64,000 nucleotides of DNA from Rhodoferax fermentans (GTDB lineage Bacteria > Pseudomonadota > Gammaproteobacteria > Burkholderiales > Burkholderiaceae_C): NCBI RefSeq assembly GCF_002017865.1, contig NZ_MTJN01000002.1, positions 124,001 through 188,000 of the forward strand. The letters run 5' to 3'. The position numbers were made by a program, and so were the translations under genes. Below, in pieces: positions 1 to 8,531 of this stretch; positions within the stretch are counted from its first letter, which is position 1, and each line of letters starts with the position of its first letter. The notes beneath the pieces were generated by a model, which was not told where the DNA came from, ran no database searches, and saw only the letters and a program-made list of their open reading frames with translations.

Positions 1-1227
1 GTCAGCGCCAAGGTTCCGCAGCGCCAGCGTCGGCCCCTGCGCCAAACCAGCCACCCGGCACAACAGCTGTCACACCGCGGCCAGGCGCTGGGCAAACACT
101 TTTGCGCCAGCGAGCTGGAGATCCAGCCCTTCACCCCGGGCATTGCCGATTTCAGCGCGTTCCCGGTGGCGCTGTGGCAGCGCCTGCAGAACAAACACTG
201 GCGCATGACCTACCCCGACATGCTGGACTACAGCAGCAGCGGTGGTTATGCCCCGCTGCGCCGAGCAGTGGCCGACTACCTGCACATGTTTCGCAGCGTG
301 GCGCTCGATCTGGACCAGGTCATCATCACCAGCGGCACCCAGGAGTCGCTGGAGTTGTGCGCACAACTGCTGGCCGACCAGGGTGACACCGTCTGGCTGG
401 AAGACCCGGCCTACTGGGGCGCGGGCAAAGCCTTCATGGCCACCGGGCTCAAAATCCACCCGGTGCCGGTCGACGAACAAGGCATTGCGCCCCTGGCGAA
501 TGACCGCCACGCGCCGCCCAGACTGATGTACGTGACCCCATCACACCAGTACCCGACCGGTGCGGTGATGTCACTGGAGCGGCGCCACCAGATCCTGTCG
601 CTGGCCAATGAACACCAGGCCTGGGTGCTGGAGGACGACTACGACAGCGAGTTCCGTTTCAGCGGGCCACCCATTGCCTCGCTGGCCGGGCTCGACACCC
701 AGGGCCGGGTGCTGTACCTGGGCTCGTTTTCCAAGGTGCTGTACCCGGGCCTCAAGCTGGCGTACGTGGTGGTGCCCAAGGGGCTGGCGGCGGCTTTCAA
801 GGCCGCCCACTACGACCTCAACCGCCCGGGCCAGATGCCGGTGCAGGCGGCTCTGGCCGAGTTCATCGACATGGGCCACTTTGCGGCTTGCCTGCGCAAG
901 GCGCGCCAGAGTTACGCCCAGCGCCGCCACTGCCTGCTCGAAGCCTTGCAGCCCTGCCTGGGCACACGCGCGCGCATCACCGGCGCCGAACAGGGCTTGC
1001 ACCTGTGTGTGCGCCTGCCCGACCACCTGGATGACCAGGCGCTGGCCAGGCAACTCGGCAAGCTCGGTCTGGTGGTGCGGCCGCTGTCGGCCTACTGCCT
1101 CAAGCGCCGCGACCTGCGGGGTCTGGTGATTGGTTATGGCTACGCACCACTGGCGCAGATCCAACGGTTTGGGCCGGTGCTGGCGCAGGTGGTGCAGCAG
1201 GCTTTGGCCCACCGGGCTCCAGCCTGA
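1..1227 (+). CDS. MocR/PdxR-type regulator, aminotransferase-like domain (5' partial)
   Basis: The reading frame is open from the first base of the window, so the N-terminus lies outside. The 408 visible residues form a fold-type I aminotransferase domain: an opening FTPGIADFSAFP segment typical of MocR/PdxR proteins, EDDYDSEF, and SFSK carrying the PLP-binding lysine (codon near 733). In this family a GntR-type winged helix precedes this domain and PLP or an amine acts as effector; that helix would lie upstream of the window. It is convergent with a polyamine oxidase/agmatinase pair, so control of those genes is possible but only inferred. A stand-alone aminotransferase is the alternative. 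Confidence 0.8.
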   Translation, partial: VSAKVPQRQRRPLRQTSHPAQQLSHRGQALGKHFCASELEIQPFTPGIADFSAFPVALWQRLQNKHWRMTYPDMLDYSSSGGYAPLRRAVADYLHMFRSVALDLDQVIITSGTQESLELCAQLLADQGDTVWLEDPAYWGAGKAFMATGLKIHPVPVDEQGIAPLANDRHAPPRLMYVTPSHQYPTGAVMSLERRHQILSLANEHQAWVLEDDYDSEFRFSGPPIASLAGLDTQGRVLYLGSFSKVLYPGLKLAYVVVPKGLAAAFKAAHYDLNRPGQMPVQAALAEFIDMGHFAACLRKARQSYAQRRHCLLEALQPCLGTRARITGAEQGLHLCVRLPDHLDDQALARQLGKLGLVVRPLSAYCLKRRDLRGLVIGYGYAPLAQIQRFGPVLAQVVQQALAHRAPA

Positions 1228-1252
1228 GTGCCTGCGCTGCCCAACACAATAC

Positions 1253-1303
1253 TTTGCTTTTGATAGCTACCAGCCCTTATCAAACAAGGGCCAGAGCACA
1301 AAA
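1253..1303. repeat. Dispersed repeat family A, copy 1
   Basis: Intergenic copy between two convergent stop codons. It has the family features: TTTGATAGCTAC, then a GCCCTT/AAGGGC stem (1273-1278 with 1286-1291), then an A-rich end. It may act as a weak bidirectional terminator. Confidence 0.75.
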
Positions 1304-1306
1304 ACA

Positions 1307-2611
1307 TCAGAAAGCGTTGCGCAAACGGTGGTACAGCGTGCCCAGCACCAGGCTGGGGGTGCGCAACAGCGGGCCACCCGGGAAAGGCAGGTGGCGCAGC
1401 TTGGCAAACACATCAAAGGACTCGGCTTGCCCGGCCACGGTCTGCGCCACCAGTTGCCCGGCCAGCCCGGTCAGGGCCACACCGTGGCCGCTGAAGCCCT
1501 GCAGGTAATACAGGTTGTCACCGAGGCGGCCAAAGTCGGGCGCGCGGTTCATGCTGATGTCCACAAAACCACCCCAGACATACTCAATGGACGCGTTTTT
1601 CAGCTGCGGAAAAATCTGCCCAAGGCGCTGCGTCATCGTCTCTTTCAGGTTGGCAGGCGTGCGCGTGGTGTAGCTGACCCGCCCGCCAAATAACATGCGG
1701 TGGTCAGCGCTGAAGCGGTAGTAGTCCAGGATGAAATTGTTGTCACACACCGCCGCGTCACTCGGAATCAGTTGGCGGCACAGCTCGGCGCCCAGCGGGG
1801 CCGTGCCAATGATGTAGGTGCCCACCGGCATCATGCGTGCGCTCAACTCCGGTGCCACCTGGGGGCCGAATTCGGGCAAAGCGTAGTTGCCTGCCAGCAC
1901 ACCAAAACGGGCGGTAACGCTGCCTTGGGCCGTTTGCGCCGTCAGTGTTTTGCCACGCCGCAAGCGCAGCACCGCGCTGTGTTCACAGATCCGCACCCCC
2001 AGGCTTTGGGCCGCTTGTGCCAGACCCAGGCCGTATTTAAGCGGGTGTACATGGCCCGACACCGACTCGAACGCGCAGGCCGCATAACGTGGGCTCTGGA
2101 TAAAACGCTGCACATCGGCGCCAGCTGCCACCTCGCTGGCAAAACCATAGTTTTTGGCCATGGTGGCAGCATCTTCTTCGAGCGCGCGGGCCTTGCGCGG
2201 GCAGTCCGCCACATGCAAATAACCCTTGACCAGATCACAGTCGATGCCAAAGTCACGCACCCGCTCGTCCACCAGGCGCACCGCGTCGAGTGACATGTCC
2301 CAGGCCTGGCGCGCCAGATCGGGGCCGAGTTGTTGTTCGAACACCTCCTGCCCACTGGCATAACCCACAATCACCTGGCCGCCGTTGCGCCCGGAGGCAC
2401 CGCTGCAGATCCGGTCGGCCTCGAGCACCACCACCGAATACCCCCGGCGTGCGAACTCGATGGCGGCCGACAGACCGGCAAACCCGGCGCCCACCACCAG
2501 CACATCCACCGACAGACTCTCGCTCAGCGCAGGCTGGGCTGGGGGCCGCGAGACGCTGGCTTCGTAATAACTGTTCTGGTTGAGCTGGGTATCCGAGTTG
2601 AGCAAGGCCAT
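1307..2611 (-). CDS. FAD-dependent oxidoreductase, PuuB/DadA-like
   Basis: A 434-residue flavoprotein of the D-amino-acid oxidase/DAO family. The N-terminal dinucleotide motif VVGAGFAGLSAAIEFA is followed by a VVLEADRICSGASGRNGG segment characteristic of gamma-glutamylputrescine oxidase (PuuB) and related amine oxidases. The family oxidatively deaminates amines or amino acids with FAD and O2 or a quinone. It ends 10 bases downstream of the agmatinase stop on the same strand, so the two are probably one transcript for agmatine/putrescine breakdown. The exact substrate cannot be read from sequence. Confidence 0.82.
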   Translation of the reverse strand: MALLNSDTQLNQNSYYEASVSRPPAQPALSESLSVDVLVVGAGFAGLSAAIEFARRGYSVVVLEADRICSGASGRNGGQVIVGYASGQEVFEQQLGPDLARQAWDMSLDAVRLVDERVRDFGIDCDLVKGYLHVADCPRKARALEEDAATMAKNYGFASEVAAGADVQRFIQSPRYAACAFESVSGHVHPLKYGLGLAQAAQSLGVRICEHSAVLRLRRGKTLTAQTAQGSVTARFGVLAGNYALPEFGPQVAPELSARMMPVGTYIIGTAPLGAELCRQLIPSDAAVCDNNFILDYYRFSADHRMLFGGRVSYTTRTPANLKETMTQRLGQIFPQLKNASIEYVWGGFVDISMNRAPDFGRLGDNLYYLQGFSGHGVALTGLAGQLVAQTVAGQAESFDVFAKLRHLPFPGGPLLRTPSLVLGTLYHRLRNAF

Positions 2612-2620
2612 GGTGTCCTC

Positions 2621-3541
2621 CTATCCAACGCGTTTGGCGATCTGGCCACACAGGTAGGTCCAGACAAAGCTCGCCGCTGCCGTGCTGGTGAGTTCGGCAT
2701 GGTCGTAGGCCGGGGCCACTTCTACACAGTCCATGCCCACCATGTTGAGCGTGCTGAGTTCTTCGAGCAGCGTGAGCACCTGCGAGCTGGTCATCCCGCC
2801 GGGCTCCGGCGTGCCGGTGCCGGGGGCAAACGCCGGGTCCAGGCAGTCGATGTCGAGCGTCAGGTAACACGGGCGATTGCCGATGCGCTCGCGGATCTGC
2901 GCCACCACCGGGGCCAGTCCCGCGCCATCACGGCCGCGCAGGCTGCGGGCGTCAAATATCAGCCCACCCTGGTCTTGCACATACTCACGCGCTGCCCGTT
3001 CACCACTGGAGCGCAGGCCAATCTGCACCGTGTGTTGCGGGCTGACCAGGCCTTCCTGAATGACCTCATAGGTCCAGGTGCCGTGGCCCGAGGGTTCACC
3101 AAAGTGGTCAACCCAGGTGTCGCAGTGAGCATCAAAATGCACCAGCGCCAGCGGACCAAATTGCGCATGGGCGGCGCGCAGCAGTGGCAAAGTCACCGAA
3201 TGGTCGCCCCCCAGAAACACACAATGGTGCTGCCCCATCAGCGCGGCCGCCTGCGCCTGGATCTGCTGGCGCACCTCCACCAGCGGTGAGGCATTGGGCA
3301 GGGCCATGTCATAACCATCGCCCAGGAACCCAAGCGGTGTCACATTGAAGTACGGGTGGATGCCGTCACACAACATCAGGCTGGCGCTGCGAATCGCTTG
3401 CGGGCCAAAACGGGCACCGGGCCGGTTGGTCACCGCGCCGTCAAAAGGCACTCCCACCAGCGCAAAAGGCTGCGCCGCCAGTTCGGGGGCCGCGAGAAAA
3501 CGGCTGGTCTGGGCCGCGTAGGCAAAACGGATGGCAGTCAT
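2621..3541 (-). CDS. speB: Agmatinase (ureohydrolase family)
   Basis: A 306-residue ureohydrolase. All the manganese-ligand motifs are visible: GGDHS (residues 111-115), DAHCD (137-141) and DIDCLDP (230-236). Agmatinases hydrolyse agmatine to putrescine and urea, and the downstream PuuB-like oxidase could then act on the putrescine branch. Arginase or guanidinobutyrase activity is possible because the family is not separable by these motifs alone. The ATG at 3541 is the first start of the frame. The following 150 bases up to the next gene's stop must contain the promoter of the pair. Confidence 0.87.
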   Translation of the reverse strand: MTAIRFAYAAQTSRFLAAPELAAQPFALVGVPFDGAVTNRPGARFGPQAIRSASLMLCDGIHPYFNVTPLGFLGDGYDMALPNASPLVEVRQQIQAQAAALMGQHHCVFLGGDHSVTLPLLRAAHAQFGPLALVHFDAHCDTWVDHFGEPSGHGTWTYEVIQEGLVSPQHTVQIGLRSSGERAAREYVQDQGGLIFDARSLRGRDGAGLAPVVAQIRERIGNRPCYLTLDIDCLDPAFAPGTGTPEPGGMTSSQVLTLLEELSTLNMVGMDCVEVAPAYDHAELTSTAAASFVWTYLCGQIAKRVG

Positions 3542-3692
3542 GGTTGGGTCCTTGCAACAAAAAGTATTTGGCGGGTCTCAGGCCGAAACAAGCGCCTTGT
3601 GCGTGGCACCGTAGTGTCGGCAATTCAGAAGCAGCCGAAGGTGCCAATTTGGCACGCCAGTGGCAATCCACTGGGCCACGCTGTGGCCCGAT

Positions 3693-4223
3693 TCAGCCCT
3701 CAGACATCACCAGCGAAGCCGCTTGTTCGGACAACACTTTGCTGAGCACCACACTGCGGTACACCTTGCCCGTCCACTGGACCGAACTCACCGGCAGATA
3801 ACCCAGGCTGGTGTACAGCTTGATCAGGTGGGTGGCCTGCTCGGCGGTGTCCATCGCCAGCTCATGAAAACCCTGTTCGGTGGCCCACTGTTCACAGACC
3901 TGCAACAAGGCCCGCCCAATGCCCTGCCCCTGCAGGCCGGGGGCCACCGCAAACTGGTGCACGGCCGCCACGCCCGGCCGGGTGAAATAGTCACACTCGT
4001 TGGTGGCATAGGTTGGCTTGACCACCACCGTGCCCACCAGTTGGCCATCCTGCTCAGCCACATAACATTGGCCGCCTGCGATGCGCTCGGCGGTCACTTC
4101 GGGGCTTTGGTCTACAGCGGTGTAATTCAGGCCCAAGGCGCCCAAACGGGCGTAGGCGGCGTGTAACAGCTCGGTGAGTTCCAGCAGGGAATCGCTGGGG
4201 TGCAGTTTGCGGATCGAATACAT
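3693..4223 (-). CDS. GNAT family N-acetyltransferase
   Basis: A 176-residue single-domain GNAT. The acetyl-CoA pyrophosphate-binding motif A is seen as FAVAPGLQGQGIGRALL, followed by a second helix and the LYTSLGYLPV strand-turn typical of the fold end. I chose the ATG at 4223, where homology-like sequence begins (MYSIRKLHPSDS); the frame is open further upstream but that part has no family features. It is the last of three small minus-strand genes (GNAT, ClbS-like, GNAT). The substrate is unknown. Confidence 0.8.
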   Translation of the reverse strand: MYSIRKLHPSDSLLELTELLHAAYARLGALGLNYTAVDQSPEVTAERIAGGQCYVAEQDGQLVGTVVVKPTYATNECDYFTRPGVAAVHQFAVAPGLQGQGIGRALLQVCEQWATEQGFHELAMDTAEQATHLIKLYTSLGYLPVSSVQWTGKVYRSVVLSKVLSEQAASLVMSEG

Positions 4224-4287
4224 GGCAAAACAAAAAGAAGATTGAGAAAAAAGCCTTTGGCCCGGTGACCAAAGCACCGGTGTCTGG

Positions 4288-4806
4288 TCACGGGGTGGGT
4301 GTTGCCAGCCGTGATTTTTGCCACTTTCTGAGCTTGGCGCGGGCGCTGTCGTAGGGTGCAATGGTGTTGACCTGCAGCCATTTCACCACCGGCCACTTGG
4401 CACCCGCCCACTGACGTTGCCCGACATCGAACAAAAAAGTGTCACTGCTGGCAGCGATGAAAGAACGCAAGTCCGATGCCAGGGCATCGAATTGCGCCAA
4501 CAACTGCGCCGCAGAATCATCGCGCGAGTGCAGGTAAAAGGACTGGGCCAAAGCCCCCAACTGGTTCCATTTAAAACCGGGCGCAGGCATCTCGACCGGC
4601 TGGCCCGCCTGCTCCCGCGCCTCCCACTGCAACACAAGCCGACCCCAACCAATCTGGTAGGCCATCAGGTCACACAGGCACATCCCGCCTTCGAGTTGCG
4701 GCGCGCGGCTCAGTTCATCGGGCACGCGACTGATCTCTTCGCGCAGCTTCTGGTACGCCGTGTCAAAACGGCTCAGGAGTTCTTGTTGGCTGGTGGGCAA
4801 AGGCAT
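4288..4806 (-). CDS. ClbS/DfsB family four-helix bundle protein (DUF1706)
   Basis: A 172-residue protein with the family pattern: N-terminal helix starting with a LL..FD..Y.KL motif, DLMAYQIGWGRLVLQWE, APGFKWNQLG, and near the C-terminus NTIAPYDSARAKLRKW. The family belongs to the DinB-like superfamily. Founding members are ClbS (colibactin self-resistance cyclopropane hydrolase) and DfsB (putative damage-inducible protein). Most homologues have no known substrate, and no toxin-biosynthesis genes are nearby, so a self-resistance role is not supported here. It sits 9 bases after the upstream GNAT stop and is probably co-transcribed with it. Confidence 0.8.
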   Translation of the reverse strand: MPLPTSQQELLSRFDTAYQKLREEISRVPDELSRAPQLEGGMCLCDLMAYQIGWGRLVLQWEAREQAGQPVEMPAPGFKWNQLGALAQSFYLHSRDDSAAQLLAQFDALASDLRSFIAASSDTFLFDVGQRQWAGAKWPVVKWLQVNTIAPYDSARAKLRKWQKSRLATPTP

Positions 4807-4815
4807 AACAAACCG

Positions 4816-5247
4816 TCAATCAGGAAACACATGCCCGCGCTCAATGGCCTGCGCCGGGTTCTCAAACACCGCCATGGCGGTGCGCATACGAAGAAATCCG
4901 AAGTTTTGATAAAAGCCCTCCTTGCCGGGCACCGCGTACAGCAGGATCTTCTTGTGGCCAGCTGAGAGCTTCATCAGGCGCTGGACCACCTCTTTGCCCA
5001 GGCCCAAACTCTGGTGCGAGGGCAGCACCGCCACATCACAGATGTAGCTGGTGTCCACACCGTCGGCCAAGGCCCGCCCGGCCGCCACCAGCTTGCCATC
5101 TTCATGCGCGAAGCAGTGGTAACGGCTGTTGCGAAAAACGGTTTCCAGATCCCTGGCGTTTTTGTTGCCCAGCGGGGCCACGCGGTACAGGTTTTCCAGC
5201 TCCTGCCAATCCAGGGCGGTGAGGGACTCAGACCAAACAATTGCCAC
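4816..5247 (-). CDS. GNAT family N-acetyltransferase (GTG start)
   Basis: A 143-residue GNAT. The acetyl-CoA motif reads VAVLPSHQSLGLGKEVVQRL and the C-terminal GFYQNFGFLRM is the usual end of the fold. The start is set by an AGGAG Shine-Dalgarno 5-6 bases before a GTG at 5247; the frame extends upstream without family sequence or a better ribosome site. It leads a likely three-gene operon with the ClbS-like protein and a second GNAT. The substrate is unknown. Confidence 0.78.
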   Translation of the reverse strand: MAIVWSESLTALDWQELENLYRVAPLGNKNARDLETVFRNSRYHCFAHEDGKLVAAGRALADGVDTSYICDVAVLPSHQSLGLGKEVVQRLMKLSAGHKKILLYAVPGKEGFYQNFGFLRMRTAMAVFENPAQAIERGHVFPD

Positions 5248-5333
5248 AAATACTCCTGTTGATGGGTGACGGATGGGTTGAAAGCACTTGGCCAGCGGAG
5301 GGTTCAACCATCTGTTAAAAACGGCTGCAGCCC

Positions 5334-5780
5334 TTATCCCAAATGGGTGTGCCGCTCTGATTTTGGCTCGGTTTCCATGGCCGCCAAGCCGTGCAGGATG
5401 CCGCAACTCGCCACCGCCTGCTCCGACTGGCAGCGCTGGCGCAAATCGGTGAGTTGTTGTTTGAGCTGGCAGAGTTCACGGATGCGCTCATCCACATGGG
5501 CCATGTGCTCGTCAAATACCGCGTTGACCGCACCGCAGTCTTGCGCCGGATGGTCCACCAGGCTCAGCAAGGCGTGGATTTCCTCATGGCTCATGCTCAG
5601 GGCGCGGCAGTTGCGGATAAAACGCAGGCGCTCCAGGTGCTGCGGCCCGTAGACCCGGAAGTTGCCCGAGGTGCGGCCTGGCTCGGGCAACAGCCCTTCT
5701 TTCTCGTAATAACGCACGGTTTCCACCGAACATTGCGCCACCTGCGCCAATTCACCTATTTTCAAAATGGGCACTCCCAA
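5334..5780 (-). CDS. cadR: MerR family Cd(II)/Pb(II)-responsive regulator
   Basis: A 148-residue MerR protein. The N-terminal winged helix begins IGELAQVAQCSVETVRYYEKEG; a dimerisation helix follows. Metal-binding cysteines fit the CadR/PbrR group: a Cys in the C-terminal part of the DNA-binding/hinge region (RNCRALS), one at HPAQDCGAV, and the C-terminal pair in CQSEQAVASCGIL, with a His-containing tail. It is divergent from the P-type ATPase across 52-64 bases that contain a MerR-type promoter. PbrR (lead) versus CadR (cadmium) specificity is not decided by sequence. Confidence 0.87.
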   Translation of the reverse strand: MGVPILKIGELAQVAQCSVETVRYYEKEGLLPEPGRTSGNFRVYGPQHLERLRFIRNCRALSMSHEEIHALLSLVDHPAQDCGAVNAVFDEHMAHVDERIRELCQLKQQLTDLRQRCQSEQAVASCGILHGLAAMETEPKSERHTHLG

Positions 5781-5787
5781 AAACCAC

Positions 5788-5820
5788 TTGACTCTATAGT
5801 AACTTCAGCTTGCCTAATAC
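5788..5820 (+). promoter_or_regulatory. MerR-type operator/promoter for the metal ATPase
   Basis: The -35 element TTGACT (5788-5793) is separated by an overlong 19-20 base spacer from a -10 near CTAATA (5814-5819). The spacer contains CTATAGTAACTTCAG, resembling the imperfect dyad of known pbr/cad operators. A spacer stretched beyond 17 bases is the hallmark of MerR-activated promoters, where metal-bound regulator untwists DNA. Confidence 0.75.
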
Positions 5821-5844
5821 AGGACAACACTCTTGAAAGCCTGT

Positions 5845-8130
5845 ATGCCGCCGCTGGACACACCCCATTCACACGACCACACACATGGTCACGATCACGA
5901 GCATGGCCATCATCACCATGGCGAATCCAATGACCATGGATGCGGCAGTGGCGGGGCCTGTTGTGGTGCTGCGCACACCAGCCAAGCACCCTTGGCACCA
6001 GTTGCCGCCAGCCAGACAGTGGCCGATGGCCAACTGGTGCAAACGCCCATCCGTATCCTGCAAATGGATTGCCCCACCGAAGAAGCCCTGCTGCAAAAGA
6101 AGCTAGGTGGCATGGCGGGTGTGACGCAATTGGACTTCAACCTGATGCAGCGTGTCTTGACCGTCACCCATGCACCCACGGCCATCGAACCCATTCTGGA
6201 CGCGGTGCGCTCCCTGGGCTTCACACCCGAGCTGGCCAGCAGCGCCACAGCGCACGAGGAACCCGCACCAGAGCCGAGTAAACCCTGGTGGCCACTGGCC
6301 CTGGGTGGCTTGGCCGCTTTGGGCTCCGAGGCCCTGCATTGGGCAGGCGCCCCCGCCTGGCTGGTGGCGACGCTGGCCCTGGTGGCGGTGCTGGCCAGTG
6401 GTCTCACCACGTACAAAAAAGGCTGGATTGCGGTGCGCAATGGCAACCTCAACATCAACGCCCTGATGAGCATCGCCGTCACCGGCGCGCTGCTGATTGG
6501 CCAGTGGCCCGAGGCCGCGATGGTGATGGTGCTGTTCACCGTGGCCGAGCTGATCGAAGCCAAATCGCTGGACAGGGCGCGCAACGCCATCCGTGGCCTG
6601 ATGCAACTCACGCCTGAGCGCGCCACGGTGTTGCAAGCTGACGGCACCTGGCTGGAGGTCGAGGCCAAGTCGGTGCCCGTGGGCGCCCAGGTGCGCATCA
6701 AACCCGGTGAACACATTGCGCTCGATGGGCGCATCCTCAGCGGGCGCTCCAGCATTGACCAGGCACCGATCACCGGTGAGAGCCTGCCGGTGGACAAAAC
6801 GGTGGGGGATGAGGTTTTTGCCGGCACCCTCAACACCTCGGGTTCGTTTGACTACAGCGTGACCGCCGCCGCCAATGACAGCACCTTGGCCCGCATCATC
6901 CATGCGGTGGAAGCCGCCCAAGGCGCCCGGGCACCGACCCAGCGTTTTGTGGACCAGTTTGCCCGCATCTACACCCCGGTGGTGTTTGCCTTGGCGTTGC
7001 TGGTGGCCGTCTTGCCGCCTTTGCTGACCGGCGCAGACTGGTTGGACTGGGTCTACAAGGCGCTGGTCTTGCTGGTGATCGCTTGCCCGTGCGCGTTGGT
7101 GATCTCCACCCCGGTGACCATCGTCAGTGGCTTGGCGGCAGCGGCACGCAAGGGCATCCTGGTCAAAGGCGGGGTGTATCTGGAACAGGGCCGCAAGCTG
7201 CGCTGGCTGGCGCTCGACAAAACCGGCACCCTCACCCATGGCAAGCCAATACAGACCGATTTTGTGGTGCTCAACGGGTATGACGAAACCCATGTGCGCA
7301 GCCTGGCCGCCAGCCTGGCCCAACGCTCTGACCACCCAGTGTCACGCGCCTTGTTGGAGGCGGCGCAGCGTGACGGTGTGGCCTTGCGTGAGGTGAGCCA
7401 CTTTGAAGCCCTGCCGGGGCGCGGCACCCAAGGTGTCATCAACGGCAAGCTCTACCACCTGGGCAACCACCGCCTGATCCACGAACAGGGGCGCTGCTCT
7501 GACGCGCTGGAGGCCCAGCTGTCGGTCCTGGAAGAACAGGGCAAAACCGTCATCCTGCTCACCGATGAGCAGCAGGTGCATGGCCTGTTTGCGGTGGCCG
7601 ACAGCCTCAAGGACAGCAGCCGCGAGGCCATAGCCGAGTTGCATGCGTTGGGCATCCAAACCCTGATGCTCACCGGTGACAACGCCCACACCGCACGGGC
7701 CATTGCGGTGCAAGCTGGCATCACCGAGGCACGAGGTGACCTGCTGCCCGAGGACAAACGCCAGGCCATTGAACAACTGATCGGCCAGGGTGGTCTGGTT
7801 GGCATGGTGGGGGACGGCATCAACGACGCCCCGGCGCTGGCACGCGCTGACATCGGTTTTGCCATGGGTTCGGCGGGCACCGGCACCGCGATTGAGACCG
7901 CCGACGTGGCCCTGATGGACGACGACCTGCGCAAACTGCCGCGTTTTGTGCGCCTGTCGCGCGACACCCACAGCCTGCTGGTGCAGAACATCGTGCTGGC
8001 GCTGGGCATCAAGCTGGTGTTTCTGGTGCTGACGCTGAGCGGCAACGGCAGCATGTGGATGGCGGTGTTTGCCGATGTGGGTGCCAGCCTGCTGGTGGTG
8101 GGCAACGGGCTGCGACTGTTGCGCAAGTGA
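5845..8130 (+). CDS. cadA: Heavy-metal translocating P1B-type ATPase (Cd/Pb/Zn)
   Basis: A 761-residue P1B-ATPase that exports divalent soft metals across the inner membrane. The N-terminus is His-rich (about 12 His in the first 27 residues) with a CCG cysteine pair, followed by an HMA-like domain with MDCPTEE. Further motifs: ITGES, the CPC transmembrane metal site in ACPCALVIS, DKTGTLT (phosphorylated Asp), HPVS and GDGINDAPALA. An in-frame TTG at 5833 exists, but the inferred transcription start (about 5826) would leave it almost no leader, so I use the ATG at 5845. It is divergent from cadR, which should activate it. Confidence 0.9.
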   Translation: MPPLDTPHSHDHTHGHDHEHGHHHHGESNDHGCGSGGACCGAAHTSQAPLAPVAASQTVADGQLVQTPIRILQMDCPTEEALLQKKLGGMAGVTQLDFNLMQRVLTVTHAPTAIEPILDAVRSLGFTPELASSATAHEEPAPEPSKPWWPLALGGLAALGSEALHWAGAPAWLVATLALVAVLASGLTTYKKGWIAVRNGNLNINALMSIAVTGALLIGQWPEAAMVMVLFTVAELIEAKSLDRARNAIRGLMQLTPERATVLQADGTWLEVEAKSVPVGAQVRIKPGEHIALDGRILSGRSSIDQAPITGESLPVDKTVGDEVFAGTLNTSGSFDYSVTAAANDSTLARIIHAVEAAQGARAPTQRFVDQFARIYTPVVFALALLVAVLPPLLTGADWLDWVYKALVLLVIACPCALVISTPVTIVSGLAAAARKGILVKGGVYLEQGRKLRWLALDKTGTLTHGKPIQTDFVVLNGYDETHVRSLAASLAQRSDHPVSRALLEAAQRDGVALREVSHFEALPGRGTQGVINGKLYHLGNHRLIHEQGRCSDALEAQLSVLEEQGKTVILLTDEQQVHGLFAVADSLKDSSREAIAELHALGIQTLMLTGDNAHTARAIAVQAGITEARGDLLPEDKRQAIEQLIGQGGLVGMVGDGINDAPALARADIGFAMGSAGTGTAIETADVALMDDDLRKLPRFVRLSRDTHSLLVQNIVLALGIKLVFLVLTLSGNGSMWMAVFADVGASLLVVGNGLRLLRK

Positions 8131-8140
8131 GGCGCTCAGC

Positions 8141-8159
8141 GGCCACCAAACCGGTGGCC
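8141..8159 (+). terminator. Hairpin after the metal ATPase gene
   Basis: Perfect 7-base stem GGCCACC/GGTGGCC with a 5-base loop, 11 bases after the ATPase stop codon. No T-run follows, so termination efficiency is uncertain. Confidence 0.45.
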
Positions 8160-8297
8160 AAGCAGTAAACTCCTGCCTCAGCATTTGTTCACCAGAGAGA
8201 TCAAATGTCAAAATGAAACTTGATGGTGGACAGATCGCACTGTGACCCACAAGTCATGAGGTCTGATCTCGGGAACATCGCTTTCAAAGGACACACA

Positions 8298-8468
8298 ATG
8301 GCAAACAACAATCAAATCGTCCCACGGTTTTTCCTGGCCACGGTGCTTCTCAGCCTGGTCGGCGCCTACGTGGCCTCACACCACTTGCCCAACATCTGGC
8401 ATTTGCTGGACCTGGTGGCGTTTTTTGCCGCCTTGGCTGTGCCCTTGCCCGCATCCAAGCAAAAATAG
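8298..8468 (+). CDS. Small hypothetical membrane protein
   Basis: A 56-residue protein, too small to assign to a family. It has an AAAGGA ribosome site 6-7 bases before the ATG. Two hydrophobic stretches (FFLATVLLSLVGAYVA and WHLLDLVAFFAALAV) suggest two membrane segments, and the tail ends in PASKQK. It lies downstream of the metal ATPase, same strand, 167 bases away, so a link to metal resistance is possible but not shown. Confidence 0.55.
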   Translation: MANNNQIVPRFFLATVLLSLVGAYVASHHLPNIWHLLDLVAFFAALAVPLPASKQK

Positions 8469-8531
8469 TCCGACTGGCCTGCTTGGGGCCTGTGGTGGCA
8501 AACACAATCAGCGTTACCACCATCCCACACT

